Source: Paenibacillus polymyxa (GTDB lineage Bacteria; Bacillota; Bacilli; Paenibacillales; Paenibacillaceae). Taken from it: a DNA stretch of 64,000 nt. Each line of letters starts with the position of its first letter. Position 1 is the stretch's first letter. A model generated the notes under the pieces. That model did no database searches and was not told where the DNA came from. It saw only the letters and a list, made by a program, of their open reading frames with translations. Shown piece after piece: positions 54,862 through 64,000 of this stretch. The DNA is taken from assembly GCF_018614975.1 (NCBI RefSeq), contig NZ_JAGGNR010000003.1, positions 1 to 64,000 on the forward strand, written 5' to 3'. A program made the position numbers and the translations under genes.

Positions 54862-55380
54862 CTAGTTATGCAACTGTAATAATTGATTCATCACATTCGC
54901 CATATGCTCACAGAGTTCAGCAATGTCCCCCATCTGGTCTTCATTCACACTGCGGTCAAAATAAACGTGAGCCGTAACGTTATACATGATTGGCTGGTCA
55001 TCAAAGATATATCGGATGTTCTGGCACATCCTCTGCTCAGGCCAGCTCTTCTGTAATATTCGACGAATAGCCGGACACTGCTTCTCAGGCTCCTTCACAA
55101 CCATACTAAACCGTAGTTCCAAGCGGCAACCCGGATTCGCACCAGGCGTCTCCAGGATCTCCGCTGCAAGCTCCTCAAGAGAACTGTTTAATACGACTTC
55201 CCCTGTTACTTCCAGGCGATCCCTGAGACAGAATTGTAATGTGAACTCTCTGGACACCACTGCCATCTCCAGCCGATCTTTCCGCCCCGTAATCTGAATA
55301 CGTTCATCCAGGTTATCCAAGTCATAGAGATAATTCTCAAACCCGACTTTCAGATTGTCATACACCGTTGGATCAAACAT
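54862..55380 (-). CDS. hypothetical cytosolic protein
   Basis: The 172-residue protein is not recognised. It looks mixed alpha/beta with no membrane segment or signal peptide: YDNLKVGFENYLYDLDNLDERI, EFTLQFCLRDRLEV, GCRLELRFSMVVKEPE and a helical C terminus MGDIAELCEHMANVMNQLL. It stands alone between a WYL regulator gene and the ctc gene. Confidence 0.6.
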   Translation of the reverse strand: MFDPTVYDNLKVGFENYLYDLDNLDERIQITGRKDRLEMAVVSREFTLQFCLRDRLEVTGEVVLNSSLEELAAEILETPGANPGCRLELRFSMVVKEPEKQCPAIRRILQKSWPEQRMCQNIRYIFDDQPIMYNVTAHVYFDRSVNEDQMGDIAELCEHMANVMNQLLQLHN

Positions 55381-55474
55381 TGAAATAAACCTACTTTCTA
55401 ACCCTTTAACATGTATTGTAGTACATTCTCATTTTTCATGCGACTAGCACAATCTCTTGTCCTGAAAGTATAAA

Positions 55475-55499
55475 AAGCCCAGTCAATAGGACTGGGCTT
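55475..55499. terminator. terminator after ctc
   Basis: AAGCCCAGTC and GACTGGGCTT surround a five-base loop. Confidence 0.8.
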
Positions 55500-55538
55500 C
55501 GGCTAAGCATGGGATCTGATGAGATCCCTGAGCTTCGC

Positions 55539-56168
55539 TTATTCTTCTGCAGCTTTTTCTTCAGCTGCCGGTTCAGCTTCCTCAGCAGAAGCCGTTGGCT
55601 CTTCCTCAGCCGCTTGTGGCGGCATGACGGACGCGATGATGGACTCAGGTGATGTTATGAGTGTCAAACCTTTATCCAGTTTGATATCCGCAGCAGTCAA
55701 GCGATCACCAATGTCCAACCCGCTGACATCAACTTCAATGGACGTTGGCAGATCCGCAGGCAATCCTTCTACTTCCAATTGTGTTTCTTGTGTCTGGAAT
55801 ACACCGCCAGCTTTCGAGCCGGCCGCTGTACCCTGGAAGTCGATCGATACACTTACACTGATCGGCTTGTTCTTGGAAATTTGCAGGAAGTCTACATGCA
55901 GCAAACGTCCGTTACGCTCTTGCTGATCCTTGATCAGCACGGGAACCGTTTTACCGCCCTCAACATTCAGGTTGAACATTTCGGAGCGGCCTGTGCGTGC
56001 CACTTTCAGCATTTCTTTTTCATCTACATGTATTGAAGCACCTTCAAGTCCCGGGCCGTAAACAACTGCGGGAACTCGTCCGCCTTGTCTTAACAGGCGC
56101 AGTGCTGCACCTTTCTTTTCCGTTCTTGGCGTTGCTGTAAGTTGAGCCATTTTTCCGTTGGATTTCAT
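55539..56168 (-). CDS. ctc: 50S ribosomal protein L25 / general stress protein Ctc
   Basis: The 209-residue protein is a long L25 (Ctc type). The N-terminal domain (1-95) binds 5S rRNA: TEKKGAALRLLRQGGRVPAVVYG and LLHVDFLQISKNKPI. The C-terminal beta domain (100-185) follows, and the last 25 residues form an acidic, alanine-rich tail (EEEPTASAEEAEPA). AAGGAGG stands ten bases before the ATG. No other ribosomal gene is near, as usual for ctc. Confidence 0.93.
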   Translation of the reverse strand: MKSNGKMAQLTATPRTEKKGAALRLLRQGGRVPAVVYGPGLEGASIHVDEKEMLKVARTGRSEMFNLNVEGGKTVPVLIKDQQERNGRLLHVDFLQISKNKPISVSVSIDFQGTAAGSKAGGVFQTQETQLEVEGLPADLPTSIEVDVSGLDIGDRLTAADIKLDKGLTLITSPESIIASVMPPQAAEEEPTASAEEAEPAAEEKAAEE

Positions 56169-56366
56169 GATTGAACATCCTCCTTCAAGGGATCACTACA
56201 TTATATTTGTAGGAAAGCGCTAAAGCTTAGCTTATAGACCATAGTGGTCTTTTTCCTTTGGCCGAATCGTGGGCCATATCTATATTTACCCCAATGATAG
56301 GGGATCTCAAACACACAACAGGACAATTCTTTATTTTCTGGCAAGTTATGCGGCGTATAATCAGAC

Positions 56367-56398
56367 CAAAAAAGCAGTCGGAATCTCTTCCAACTGCT
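56367..56398 (-). terminator. terminator after the first pullulanase gene
   Basis: AGCAGTTGGAA and TTCCGACTGCT pair on the minus strand, followed by TTTTTT. Confidence 0.85.
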
Positions 56399-56447
56399 GG
56401 TTTAACAAGGTTTTGACGAACTACATTCGACGTTATAAATAAAGAAA

Positions 56448-59324
56448 CTATGCGCTATTACGATCCTCTGTTTTTTCGCTTTCACGAATGATCTCCATCT
56501 CGTCTGATCCGCTACGGACAATAATGTGTACATCCCCGTCTTCAGGTACAATGTCCACGTAACGGTCTCCGCACGTATCTTTCGCTTCCCATTCGTTCAA
56601 TCGAATGATCAATCCCAGGTGATGCAGACCCGGAGCAACGCGGAAGCGGGCTTCGGCGGCATTTCCGACTTGTTCCAGCCGTACTGCTCCGTCCTCCATA
56701 CCTGTGCCCCATACCCAGACATCCCAACCTTCATAATGCCGGTCTTCCCGTTCGTATCGAAGCGTGACGGTTCGCGAAATCTGTTTATGAATCGTTACGC
56801 CAAGCGTTGCCCGGATTCCTCCAGCTTCAGCAATAATATGGGTTGCTCCAGGTGTCATCGCACGTACGATCCCTGCTGCACTCACCGCTGCAAGTTCCGG
56901 ATGAGAAGAGCTCCAGCGTATATTCGAATCCTGAAGTGGCTGACCAAATTGATCCAGAACCAAGGCACGGAAGCGACTGATTCGAGTCATGTACATGACA
57001 GGTTCGCCCACAATTTCGATTCGTTCAGCATGACGATAATCCACTTGTAACATACAGCTTGCCGTTATGTCCCCACAGTGGACTGTAATTGTAGCTTCCC
57101 CTCGTTCCAGTGCATGGATTGTTCCATCAGGCTGGATCTGAATAATATCCGGATCAGAAGAAGTCCAGGTAACTGGAGCTTTTACTACCACATTGCCAAT
57201 GCTGTCCCGTACGATCGCTCGCAGTTGAGTGGTTTCCTTTGGACTATATACCTGGCGAGGAAAACTGATCTCCACTGTTGATGGTTTAGCGCCTCCAGCA
57301 TGCTCTGTGTCATACAGTACCATTAAGGACCATCGTTCTACCTGAACAGTACCACGAACAGTCTCAATCAGGTCTGTGCCTGCCTGATGATCATTGACTA
57401 CAACATGCCAGTCCCCTTCCCCCAGGTCCACATGCTGCTCATGTTCCGTTCCGTTATAGATAACCATAATCTGATTCCAGGTGTCCTGATTCGCACCATC
57501 CTGAAGTATAAAGGCAACTACATTACCATCCGCACGAATAACACGAAGGTGATTTCTTACTTGTTCAGCATCAATCATACGAAAAGCGGGATGTGTTCGC
57601 CGCAAATGAATAAGACCACGATAGTAGTCGAACACCGGTTTGAAGCGTGATTTGTTGGCCCATGTGATGGCGTTCACCGCATCCCCGCTCCGATAACTGT
57701 TATGATCACCGGCTTTGGATCTGAGCATCTCATCCCCAGCATGCAAAAAGGGAATACCCTGAGAGGTCAGCAGAATGCCGGATGACAGCAACGAGCGACG
57801 AACCATCTCATGATCCAAAACATCATCTGCATCCACATACCGATAAGGGTCTGCTGCTTTTACAGCGGACTCAGCACTCCCACCACCCACGGGCTGTCCG
57901 TCCTTCCATACGGGAAATCCTAATTCATGTCTAAGGTTCATTGTTGTCGCAATTTTATCCCACAGATTGAGATTGTCATGGGCAGTTACATAATTGACAA
58001 CTTCCACAGATGAAGATGTGAAATCATCTAGTGCTCCTGCTAATCCCCTAATAAGCTCATATTCCTGCCCTCCGGCACCCGTGACAAACCCTCTGCCACT
58101 ACCATCACTATCGCCCTTGATTGCACTGCGAAAATGATCATTAAATACTGCAAACCCCTGACCACGCTGGGCTCCTTTTAATGTTTTGCGGTCCAAAGGT
58201 GAATCTCCACCCGTCCAGGGTTCACCATAGATCAGAAAAGCCGGATCGATCTGTTCCCGCAATTCGCGTGTCAATTCATTCATCGTTTCCGTATCAATCA
58301 AGGCCATAAGGTCAAATCGAAATCCGTCCACATGATATTCTTCTGCCCAATAACGGAGAGAATCCAGAATATATTTTCGCACCATTGGACGTTCTGTCGC
58401 CAATTCATTGCCTACACCAGAACCATTACTGAGGGTGCCATCCTCCCGATAACGGTAATAATAGCCTGGTACAATCCGTTCAAAAGGTCCCTCTTCCACG
58501 CTATACGTATGATTATAGACAACATCAAGTACAACGCGAATGCCATGTCTGTGCAGCGATTGAACGAGTGATTTGAGCTCCCGAATTCGAACTGCCGGAT
58601 CACGTGGATCTGTCGCATACGAACCTTCGGGAACGTTATAATGCTGGGGATCATACCCCCAGTTGTATGGTGCTCTGACATTTGAACCCACATCTGCTCT
58701 AGCGAGTTCATTCACCGTCTGATAATCCGCCACAGGCAGAAGATGTACATGAGTGACTCCCAGTTCGGCAAGATGGTCTACGCCAATACTATTGCCTGCT
58801 TGATCCGTCAGACCGGATGCCGTGAATGCCAGATATTTTCCCTTATACGGAATATCTGCATGTGGGTCTGAGGAGAAATCACGGACATGCAACTCATATA
58901 ACACGGCATCGACAGGACGCAGAAAAGCAGGTTTGACATCCAGGTCCCAATCGACCGGGTTGGTGGACTCCGGATCGATAATAGCTGTTCGTTGCCCATT
59001 AGCCGTTACCGCTCTGGCGTAAGGATCAACAACTACTTCAATCCGCTGATGATCATGGACAATTCGGTACATATAATAATGTCCTGCCCAATCGCCTGTA
59101 AGCTCCAACATCCATATTCCGTCCGCATCACGTATCAAGGAATGTTCCCGTCCACCCGTATGCTCTTGCACCTTACCATCCTCGTTGTAATGCCCTTCAT
59201 CCTCAAAAACCAATATATAAACCTGCTGAGCCGTAGGTGCCCACAATTTAAAAGTACTTGCTGCACGAGTATATGTTAAGCCAAGATCGTTGCCTTCGTA
59301 TCGAAAAGAAGTCCATTCCGGCAT
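56448..59324 (-). CDS. pulA: type I pullulanase with Ig-like and CBM41 domains
   Basis: The 958-residue enzyme debranches alpha-1,6 links in pullulan or starch. After an N-terminal CBM48-like region comes the GH13 barrel with YNWGYDPQHYNVPEGSY, the region-I VVYNHTY, region II GFRFDLMALID with the catalytic Asp, region III YGEPW with the Glu and region IV TAHDNLNLWD. Two Ig-like (Big_2) domains follow (about 690-845), then a CBM41-like starch-binding domain (EGWDVWVWGTGMEDG). No signal peptide is visible, unlike most secreted pullulanases. Chosen ATG follows AAAGGCGG; the longer frame adds eight residues. A second pullulanase gene lies upstream. Confidence 0.9.
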   Translation of the reverse strand: MPEWTSFRYEGNDLGLTYTRAASTFKLWAPTAQQVYILVFEDEGHYNEDGKVQEHTGGREHSLIRDADGIWMLELTGDWAGHYYMYRIVHDHQRIEVVVDPYARAVTANGQRTAIIDPESTNPVDWDLDVKPAFLRPVDAVLYELHVRDFSSDPHADIPYKGKYLAFTASGLTDQAGNSIGVDHLAELGVTHVHLLPVADYQTVNELARADVGSNVRAPYNWGYDPQHYNVPEGSYATDPRDPAVRIRELKSLVQSLHRHGIRVVLDVVYNHTYSVEEGPFERIVPGYYYRYREDGTLSNGSGVGNELATERPMVRKYILDSLRYWAEEYHVDGFRFDLMALIDTETMNELTRELREQIDPAFLIYGEPWTGGDSPLDRKTLKGAQRGQGFAVFNDHFRSAIKGDSDGSGRGFVTGAGGQEYELIRGLAGALDDFTSSSVEVVNYVTAHDNLNLWDKIATTMNLRHELGFPVWKDGQPVGGGSAESAVKAADPYRYVDADDVLDHEMVRRSLLSSGILLTSQGIPFLHAGDEMLRSKAGDHNSYRSGDAVNAITWANKSRFKPVFDYYRGLIHLRRTHPAFRMIDAEQVRNHLRVIRADGNVVAFILQDGANQDTWNQIMVIYNGTEHEQHVDLGEGDWHVVVNDHQAGTDLIETVRGTVQVERWSLMVLYDTEHAGGAKPSTVEISFPRQVYSPKETTQLRAIVRDSIGNVVVKAPVTWTSSDPDIIQIQPDGTIHALERGEATITVHCGDITASCMLQVDYRHAERIEIVGEPVMYMTRISRFRALVLDQFGQPLQDSNIRWSSSHPELAAVSAAGIVRAMTPGATHIIAEAGGIRATLGVTIHKQISRTVTLRYEREDRHYEGWDVWVWGTGMEDGAVRLEQVGNAAEARFRVAPGLHHLGLIIRLNEWEAKDTCGDRYVDIVPEDGDVHIIVRSGSDEMEIIRESEKTEDRNSA

Positions 59325-59414
59325 CGTTCCCACCGCCTTTATATCCATTGTTTTCGTGTTGTCCCGATGTTACGGAGCGGGACGTGATTTGTCAACCCGG
59401 GGTTGTCTGTACTC

Positions 59415-59442
59415 ATCATATCGGTCCAATTTGCGTATTCAA
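59415..59442 (-). promoter_or_regulatory. candidate pulA promoter
   Basis: TTGAAT and TATGAT stand 16 bases apart on the minus strand, about 90 bases before the start. The cre-like site at 59445 directly adjoins the -35 element. Confidence 0.45.
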
Positions 59443-59444
59443 TT

Positions 59445-59459
59445 AGCAATCGCTTTCAA
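59445..59459. promoter_or_regulatory. cre-like site upstream of pulA
   Basis: The minus strand reads TTGAAAGCGATTGCT, matching the cre consensus at 13 of 15 positions, next to the predicted promoter. It suggests catabolite repression. The rest of the gap 59325-59649 shows no gene. Confidence 0.5.
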
Positions 59460-59649
59460 AATATAGGATATGAAAACAAGCGCCATAGATTGACTGCATT
59501 TGTACCTGTCCTGACAAAAAAGTTTGGAATATACATGTTTTATCTCAATTTATTTGATTAGATTTGATTGGATATCTTGAACGTATCCTTGTTAGCGATT
59601 TTACTAATGGTTTGTTGGAACCTTCAATTCTTGGCAAGCATTGCGTTCA

Positions 59650-61698
59650 TCAGGAATTGGAATACATCACCGTTAGGGATATCGCATTCACACTTACCTG
59701 TCCGTCCTGTATGGTACGTATCGTATCGACGCCTGCTTGTCCTTTTTCTACAATCACATTCCATGTCCCTGTCGGAACAGAGAGGTCACGGTTTTCTTTT
59801 GCCGCATTATAGATGACAACAATGCGTTCCCATGAATCGTTGGCAGCCTTACCTTTCAATTCATACGCTAGCAGCCCATTACCTTTTTCGATTAAACGAA
59901 CATGCTTCTCGATCTCTTCCCGTGTACGAAGCCGAAAGGCTGGATGTTCTCGCCGAAGACGGATCAGCCCACGATAATAATCAAATACTGGCTTAAACAG
60001 CTTCTTCTGCTCCCAATGTATGGCATTGACCACGTCTCCACTCTGGTGGCTGTTGGCGTCCCCGTATTTGCTGCGAAGCAGCTCATCTCCAGCCGCGATC
60101 AGGGGAATACCCTGGGAGGTTAGAACGATACCATTGGCAAGCAGACAACGCCTAACGGTCTCATTCTCCAGAATGTGTTCCGAATCGATTTGCAGGTAAG
60201 GCCTGGCCTTCTCTACTGCCTCTTCCACACTCTGGCATCCGCGGATACTTCCATCCTCGTCATAGGTGAGGAAATTCAAGGTATCATGTAGTCCTTGTGT
60301 ACGTGCGACTTTGTCCCACAGGTTGAGATTATCATGCACTGTTACATAGTTAATCGTCTCGGATGGACCATCCGTAAAATCCTGAATGGCTCCCCGGACG
60401 CCAGTCCACAATTCGTCTTCTTTCCCGTCCGCGCCCGTCGCAAATCCAGTACCCATTCCATCACTGTCTCCCTTAATCACTCCGCGGAAATTATCGTTAA
60501 ACACAGCAAAACCCGCCCCGCGCTGCGTTCCTTTTAGGGTCATATCATCTCCAAGTGGCGAATCCAGTGCACCCCATGGTTCACCATACAGCAATATGGA
60601 TGGGGATACTTCGGTGTGCAACTCCGCTGCAAGCTGTTTCATTGTAGTTGTATCGATCAGGCCCATCAGGTCAAATCGAAAACCGTCCACATGGTACTCC
60701 TCTGCCCAGTAACGGACCGAGTCGATGATAAACTTACGAACCATGGAGCGTTCAGTAGCCACCTCATTGCCCGTACCTGAACCATTGCTATAGGTCCCAT
60801 CGGCGTTTTGACGATAGTAGTACCCTGGTACAAGTTTTTCAAAAGAGCTGCCTGCTGTATCAAACGTATGATTATATACCACATCCATAATGACACCTAT
60901 TCCCTTGTTATGAAGCGCAAGCACCATTGATTTGAACTCACGAATTCGGGTCTCCGGATCATCTGCGCGTGATGCATAGGAACCTTCCGGGACATTGTAA
61001 TGAAGTGGATCATATCCCCAGTTATAGTTGGAGTCATCCGTCGTATCACCATCCACTCTGGATTCATCGACCGTCGCAAAATCAAATACGGGGAGCAGAT
61101 GCACATGGGTAATTCCGAGTTCAACCAAATGATCGATCCCCAGTGTGTTGCCCTCCGAATCACGCAGACCCGTCTCGGTAAAAGCCATGTATTTGCCTTT
61201 ATTCGTTACACCAGATGATGGGTAAATGGAAAAATCACGTACATGCAGTTCGTACAGGACTGCATCTACAGGACTGGTCAATTCAGGGCGAATATCCTTA
61301 CTCCACCCAAGGGGATGCGTCTGCTCCAGTCTGACGATTACACCCATTTCTCCGTTCATGGTGACCGCTCGTGCGTATGGATCCACAGCAGTCGTTGATT
61401 GTCCATCTTCGAAAGTAGGCTTGTACATGTAACGGTAGCTACTTAAATCACCCTTCAGTTCCAGCACCCAGATGCCTTGTTCTTTCTTTTGCATAGGTAA
61501 CGCCTGCTGTTTCCGTTGATTGGGCTCTTCCTCCGGGCTCCCCCCTGTCAAAGGTGGGTACAGAAGTAGTTCCATCTGAACGGCTAACGGTGACCAGACT
61601 TTGAAGCGACAGGACTGTGCTTCTAATGTGACACCTAAATCTCTTCCTTTGTATGTATCTTCTGAAATCAATAGTTCCTGCTTATCCTCTTCAATCAT
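59650..61698 (-). CDS. type I pullulanase, short form
   Basis: The 682-residue protein is a second type I pullulanase, sharing all landmarks with its neighbour: NYNWGYDPLHYNVPEGSY, VVYNHTF, GFRFDLMGLID with catalytic Asp, LLYGEPWG with Glu and TVHDNLNLWDK. It lacks the Ig-like and CBM41 domains and a signal peptide, so it is likely cytoplasmic, acting on imported oligosaccharides or glycogen. The insertion QRKQQALPMQKKEQG is peculiar to this copy. The ATG follows GAGAGGGG. The two genes look like an old tandem duplication with later domain change. Confidence 0.9.
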   Translation of the reverse strand: MIEEDKQELLISEDTYKGRDLGVTLEAQSCRFKVWSPLAVQMELLLYPPLTGGSPEEEPNQRKQQALPMQKKEQGIWVLELKGDLSSYRYMYKPTFEDGQSTTAVDPYARAVTMNGEMGVIVRLEQTHPLGWSKDIRPELTSPVDAVLYELHVRDFSIYPSSGVTNKGKYMAFTETGLRDSEGNTLGIDHLVELGITHVHLLPVFDFATVDESRVDGDTTDDSNYNWGYDPLHYNVPEGSYASRADDPETRIREFKSMVLALHNKGIGVIMDVVYNHTFDTAGSSFEKLVPGYYYRQNADGTYSNGSGTGNEVATERSMVRKFIIDSVRYWAEEYHVDGFRFDLMGLIDTTTMKQLAAELHTEVSPSILLYGEPWGALDSPLGDDMTLKGTQRGAGFAVFNDNFRGVIKGDSDGMGTGFATGADGKEDELWTGVRGAIQDFTDGPSETINYVTVHDNLNLWDKVARTQGLHDTLNFLTYDEDGSIRGCQSVEEAVEKARPYLQIDSEHILENETVRRCLLANGIVLTSQGIPLIAAGDELLRSKYGDANSHQSGDVVNAIHWEQKKLFKPVFDYYRGLIRLRREHPAFRLRTREEIEKHVRLIEKGNGLLAYELKGKAANDSWERIVVIYNAAKENRDLSVPTGTWNVIVEKGQAGVDTIRTIQDGQVSVNAISLTVMYSNS

Positions 61699-61812
61699 GT
61701 GTGTTGTTCCCCTCTCGTTGAGAAAATTGTTGAAATTGATGAATATGGATGGTACGAGTGCTCCTTACCCTTTATACCCGTTCTGCTGCCCAACCATAAT
61801 CCGAATTACACA

Positions 61813-61858
61813 AAAGAAGACAAACGTCATGTAGGTTCACATTACGCCTGCCTTCTTT
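61813..61858 (-). terminator. terminator beyond the SLH pseudogene
   Basis: A 15-pair stem with three G-U pairs (minus-strand arms AAAGAAGGCAGGCGT and ACGTTTGTCTTCTTT), followed by TGTG, just downstream of the pseudogene. Confidence 0.5.
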
Positions 61859-61878
61859 ATGGGTAAAACGATATCTCT

Positions 61879-62404
61879 CTAATGTGGTACCTGGGATTGG
61901 AAATCATTCCGGCTGGATTGATCCGCGTGGTACAAAACCACGTCCCCATCTTGCATCGGCCAGCTTCTCCCCTGAACATCTACCGGGCTCTTATCGAAAC
62001 CTTCCATTTGCCACTGATTCATCAACGGTGCATGAATATATTGCAGATGCGGTGCATTCGTATTGCCACTGCGCAAAATTTCGATATTAATATTCACTAC
62101 AATATAACCGTCCCTCAGAAATACCGTTGCCTTCTCATCCAACCGGTTTTGTCTGGCAAGCGACTCGAGATCGGTTCCTTTGGAATCCTTGTCCTACAAG
62201 CTGGCTAACCGCCGCTTCAGACCAATGTCCCTTGAGATCAGCAAAGGGATTCTGGCCCTCTACCCTCTCCAGTCCAGTCGCACGGGCAAGTATGGTTGCA
62301 TATTCCCCACGCGTGATTTTGCCATTTTGACGAAACGTTCCGTCCTGGTAACCTGAGATCAAGTTTTTTTTATACGCTTTGGCAATCGTTGCTTGAGCCC
62401 AGTT
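61879..62404 (-). pseudogene. remnant of an S-layer homology protein gene
   Basis: The minus strand encodes WAQATIAKAYKKNLISGYQD, continuing into an SLH unit (ITRGEYATILARATGLERVE, PFADLKGHWSEAAVSQLV). At about 62195 the frame shifts; the other frame resumes GTDLESLARQNRLDEKATV and runs to a stop at 61879 (FLRDGYIVVNINIEIL). There is no start codon or signal peptide: the 5' end is missing and the fragment abuts the stop of the binding-protein gene directly. It is a truncated and frameshifted SLH gene of a larger original protein. Confidence 0.85.
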
Positions 62405-63916
62405 TTATTTTCCGTTCAGTTCCTCATAGGATGCTTCCAATTCCGTGATCAATTGATCACCACCGGCTTTCCTCCAGCTTGCGATTTCCTGCTCCCAACC
62501 AGCATCATCGATTTTACCCATAATGTACTTGGTCTGCGCATCCCAGATCATCTGATCCAGTTCCTGACCACGCTCGGTATAGATCGCCGAAGACAAGGTG
62601 AGTGCCGGATTAGCAATGGCATACTGCTCATTCTCACGCGCCATTTTTGTACCTTTCATACCAATGGGAACATCGACCAGTTCAGGCACGTTATAACCTT
62701 CAATGCTTAACAAATTATCCCGATATGGCTTCACTTCACGCTGATAAGCATCAAAATCTTTGAGTTCGGTTTTGCCATCAGCAGTCTTGGTGTAGTGCAC
62801 ATCGAGCAATCCACGGAGCTGCAACGTGCTTAATTCCTCATCCATTAACTGATCCAGGAACGTAAGGACCTTCTTCAGTTGTTCCTCATCCGTAACGGAT
62901 GCCTTCGGAATGACCAGCATTCCGTAGTTTCCTGGCTCCCCGGCGATACGAATACCATCAGTTCCCTGGAATGGAGCCACATCAATCTCTCCATCCGGAG
63001 CATTAGGCGTAAGCCGTTGCTGAGAGGACTTTCCGTTCTGAGCCACACCATTCAGCTTCATGCCAACCAGGCCGGAATCCATTTTTTTGTCCGCATCAGA
63101 AGGGTCCAGGGCAGGGAAGTCACTATTAATTAATCCCTCGTTGAACAGTCGCTTGAAGAGTTTCATCGTATCCACATATTCGGTGGTCAAGAACTCCGGG
63201 GTCAGTTTCCCATCATCATCCACACCCCATTTGTTGACACCGCCAATACTTACAGCGATCCGCGTCAGTGGGGAAGAGACACCCTCATTATACTTTTTAA
63301 AGAGCAGTGCACCGTACGTATCCTCCTTACCATTCCCGTCCGGATCGTCCTTTCGCATGGAGCGCATCACTTCATACCAGTCATCCAGCGTTTTGGGTAT
63401 ATCCAGCTTCAAGGTATCAAACCAGTCTTTGCGATATACGATCGCAGTCCGTCCAATATCCCGGAAGTTCGGAATACCGTAGACCTTGCCTTCAATTTTG
63501 ATATTGTTAAAATAAGCCTCGGATTGGGCAGACAGGTTTTTATAATCCTTCAAGTATGGCCCCAGTTCCCAGAACAATCCCGTTTTGGCGGCATTAAACG
63601 TTGTCGGTACATAATTGACACGCATAATGGTCGGCATCTCGCCTGAAGCAACCATCACGTTCACCTTATCATCAAAAGCAGACTGCGGAATCCACTGTAC
63701 ATTAACATCTGTATTCGTGTATTCCTCAATCTTCTGTTCAATCCCGTTCTCCTTGGCCGGTATATCACCTACCTGCATTAAAGAGATGGAAATGGGAAGT
63801 TTACCTTCCCCTGCAGCAGGTGCTTTTTCTCCCCCGCAACCTGCAAGCAATCCAGCGGACATAGCACCAATTACAACGATTCCGCCTAAACGGGACATTG
63901 GACCTTTTGGACTCAT
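62405..63916 (-). CDS. ABC transporter extracellular sugar-binding lipoprotein
   Basis: The 503-residue lipoprotein starts MSPKGPMSRLGGIVVIGAMS and has the lipobox LLAGCGG (Cys about residue 27). The mature part fits family-1 binding proteins for oligosaccharides of the LipO/YtcQ type: ISISLMQVGDIPAKENGIEQKIEEYTN, GLFWELGPYLKDYKNL, YGIPNFRDIGRTAIVYRKDWFDTL and GNYGMLVIPKAS. AAAGGAG is 9 bases before the ATG. The cognate permeases are outside the window. Its 3' end is joined directly to the SLH remnant. Confidence 0.9.
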   Translation of the reverse strand: MSPKGPMSRLGGIVVIGAMSAGLLAGCGGEKAPAAGEGKLPISISLMQVGDIPAKENGIEQKIEEYTNTDVNVQWIPQSAFDDKVNVMVASGEMPTIMRVNYVPTTFNAAKTGLFWELGPYLKDYKNLSAQSEAYFNNIKIEGKVYGIPNFRDIGRTAIVYRKDWFDTLKLDIPKTLDDWYEVMRSMRKDDPDGNGKEDTYGALLFKKYNEGVSSPLTRIAVSIGGVNKWGVDDDGKLTPEFLTTEYVDTMKLFKRLFNEGLINSDFPALDPSDADKKMDSGLVGMKLNGVAQNGKSSQQRLTPNAPDGEIDVAPFQGTDGIRIAGEPGNYGMLVIPKASVTDEEQLKKVLTFLDQLMDEELSTLQLRGLLDVHYTKTADGKTELKDFDAYQREVKPYRDNLLSIEGYNVPELVDVPIGMKGTKMARENEQYAIANPALTLSSAIYTERGQELDQMIWDAQTKYIMGKIDDAGWEQEIASWRKAGGDQLITELEASYEELNGK

Positions 63917-63952
63917 GAACCATCTCTCCTTTTGATAAGGTTATGTACACAG

Positions 63953-64000
63953 ACCACTCCGATGACAGAACAACCTTCAGATCGCTGTTATCCCCAGATT
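63953..64000. repeat. dispersed repeat (copy C, cut by window end)
   Basis: ACCACTCCGATGACAGAACA and the following 28 bases match the copy at 46232 except for about two positions (T to A in the middle, and CCCC for CCC). The hairpin half lies beyond the window. It stands upstream of the sugar-binding lipoprotein gene. Confidence 0.75.

Noticed and set aside
59530..59820. two overlapping 82-codon plus-strand frames
   Set aside because: They lie mostly over the 3' end of the second pullulanase gene, with no ribosome site or motif.

Overview
The window looks like a chromosomal segment of a spore-forming Bacillota, most likely Paenibacillus. The signs are S-layer homology (SLH) domains, a YesMN-type two-component pair with a sugar ABC transporter, CcpA-type cre boxes, a CotSA-like spore-coat glycosyltransferase, a yybP-ykoY manganese riboswitch ahead of a TerC protein, strong GGAGG ribosome sites with frequent TTG/GTG starts, and FabV. 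This rests on gene content, not on a database search. No rRNA, tRNA or CRISPR array was seen.

Layout. 0-2.1 kb: small membrane and orphan proteins and a GrpB protein. 2.1-4.8 kb: a GH43 xylosidase/arabinosidase divergent from an ArsR-type regulator, with a palindrome between them. 4.8-17.5 kb: a visibly AT-rich minus-strand locus with an SLH protein, giant glycosyltransferases, and three consecutive proteins that share an ILEI/FAM3-like domain (one fused to an LtaS-like phosphoglycerol transferase, one to a membrane anchor, one to a glycerophosphodiesterase). A degenerate IS5-type transposase lies on its right edge. This is the most novel-looking system in the window. 18-24.5 kb: housekeeping and accessory enzymes (phosphoesterase, three GNATs, DUF1361, amidohydrolase, Ogt, AlkD-like). 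24.6-25.4 kb: an mgtE gene gutted by an internal deletion. 25.5-33.9 kb: a complete sugar-sensing and uptake unit of the XylFII-LytS-YesN plus XylFGH type, with three cre-like sites. 34-41.3 kb: a broken LysE gene, a TIMP-like protein, a GH1 phospho-beta-glucosidase with a divergent WYL regulator, a methyltransferase, and an HTH/TPR regulator interrupted by a nonsense codon. 41.5-47 kb: FabV, small orphan genes, a membrane-tethered Mrr-like nuclease, a PQQ-repeat secreted protein, MsrA and GlsB. 47-51.5 kb: an RtcB RNA ligase/AAA ATPase operon with a long structured leader, then a TerC protein under a Mn riboswitch. 51.5-56.2 kb: DUF3817, CotSA-like, HIRAN, WYL and ribosomal L25/Ctc genes. 56.4-64 kb: two tandem type I pullulanases, an SLH pseudogene and a carbohydrate-binding lipoprotein.

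Themes. Much of the window serves plant-polysaccharide use (GH43, GH1, two pullulanases, two sugar-binding systems) under likely catabolite repression. Gene decay is frequent (IS5 transposase, mgtE, lysE, an HTH/TPR gene, a small orphan gene, an SLH gene). A dispersed repeat near 34.45, 46.23 and 63.95 kb coincides with one of these disruptions.
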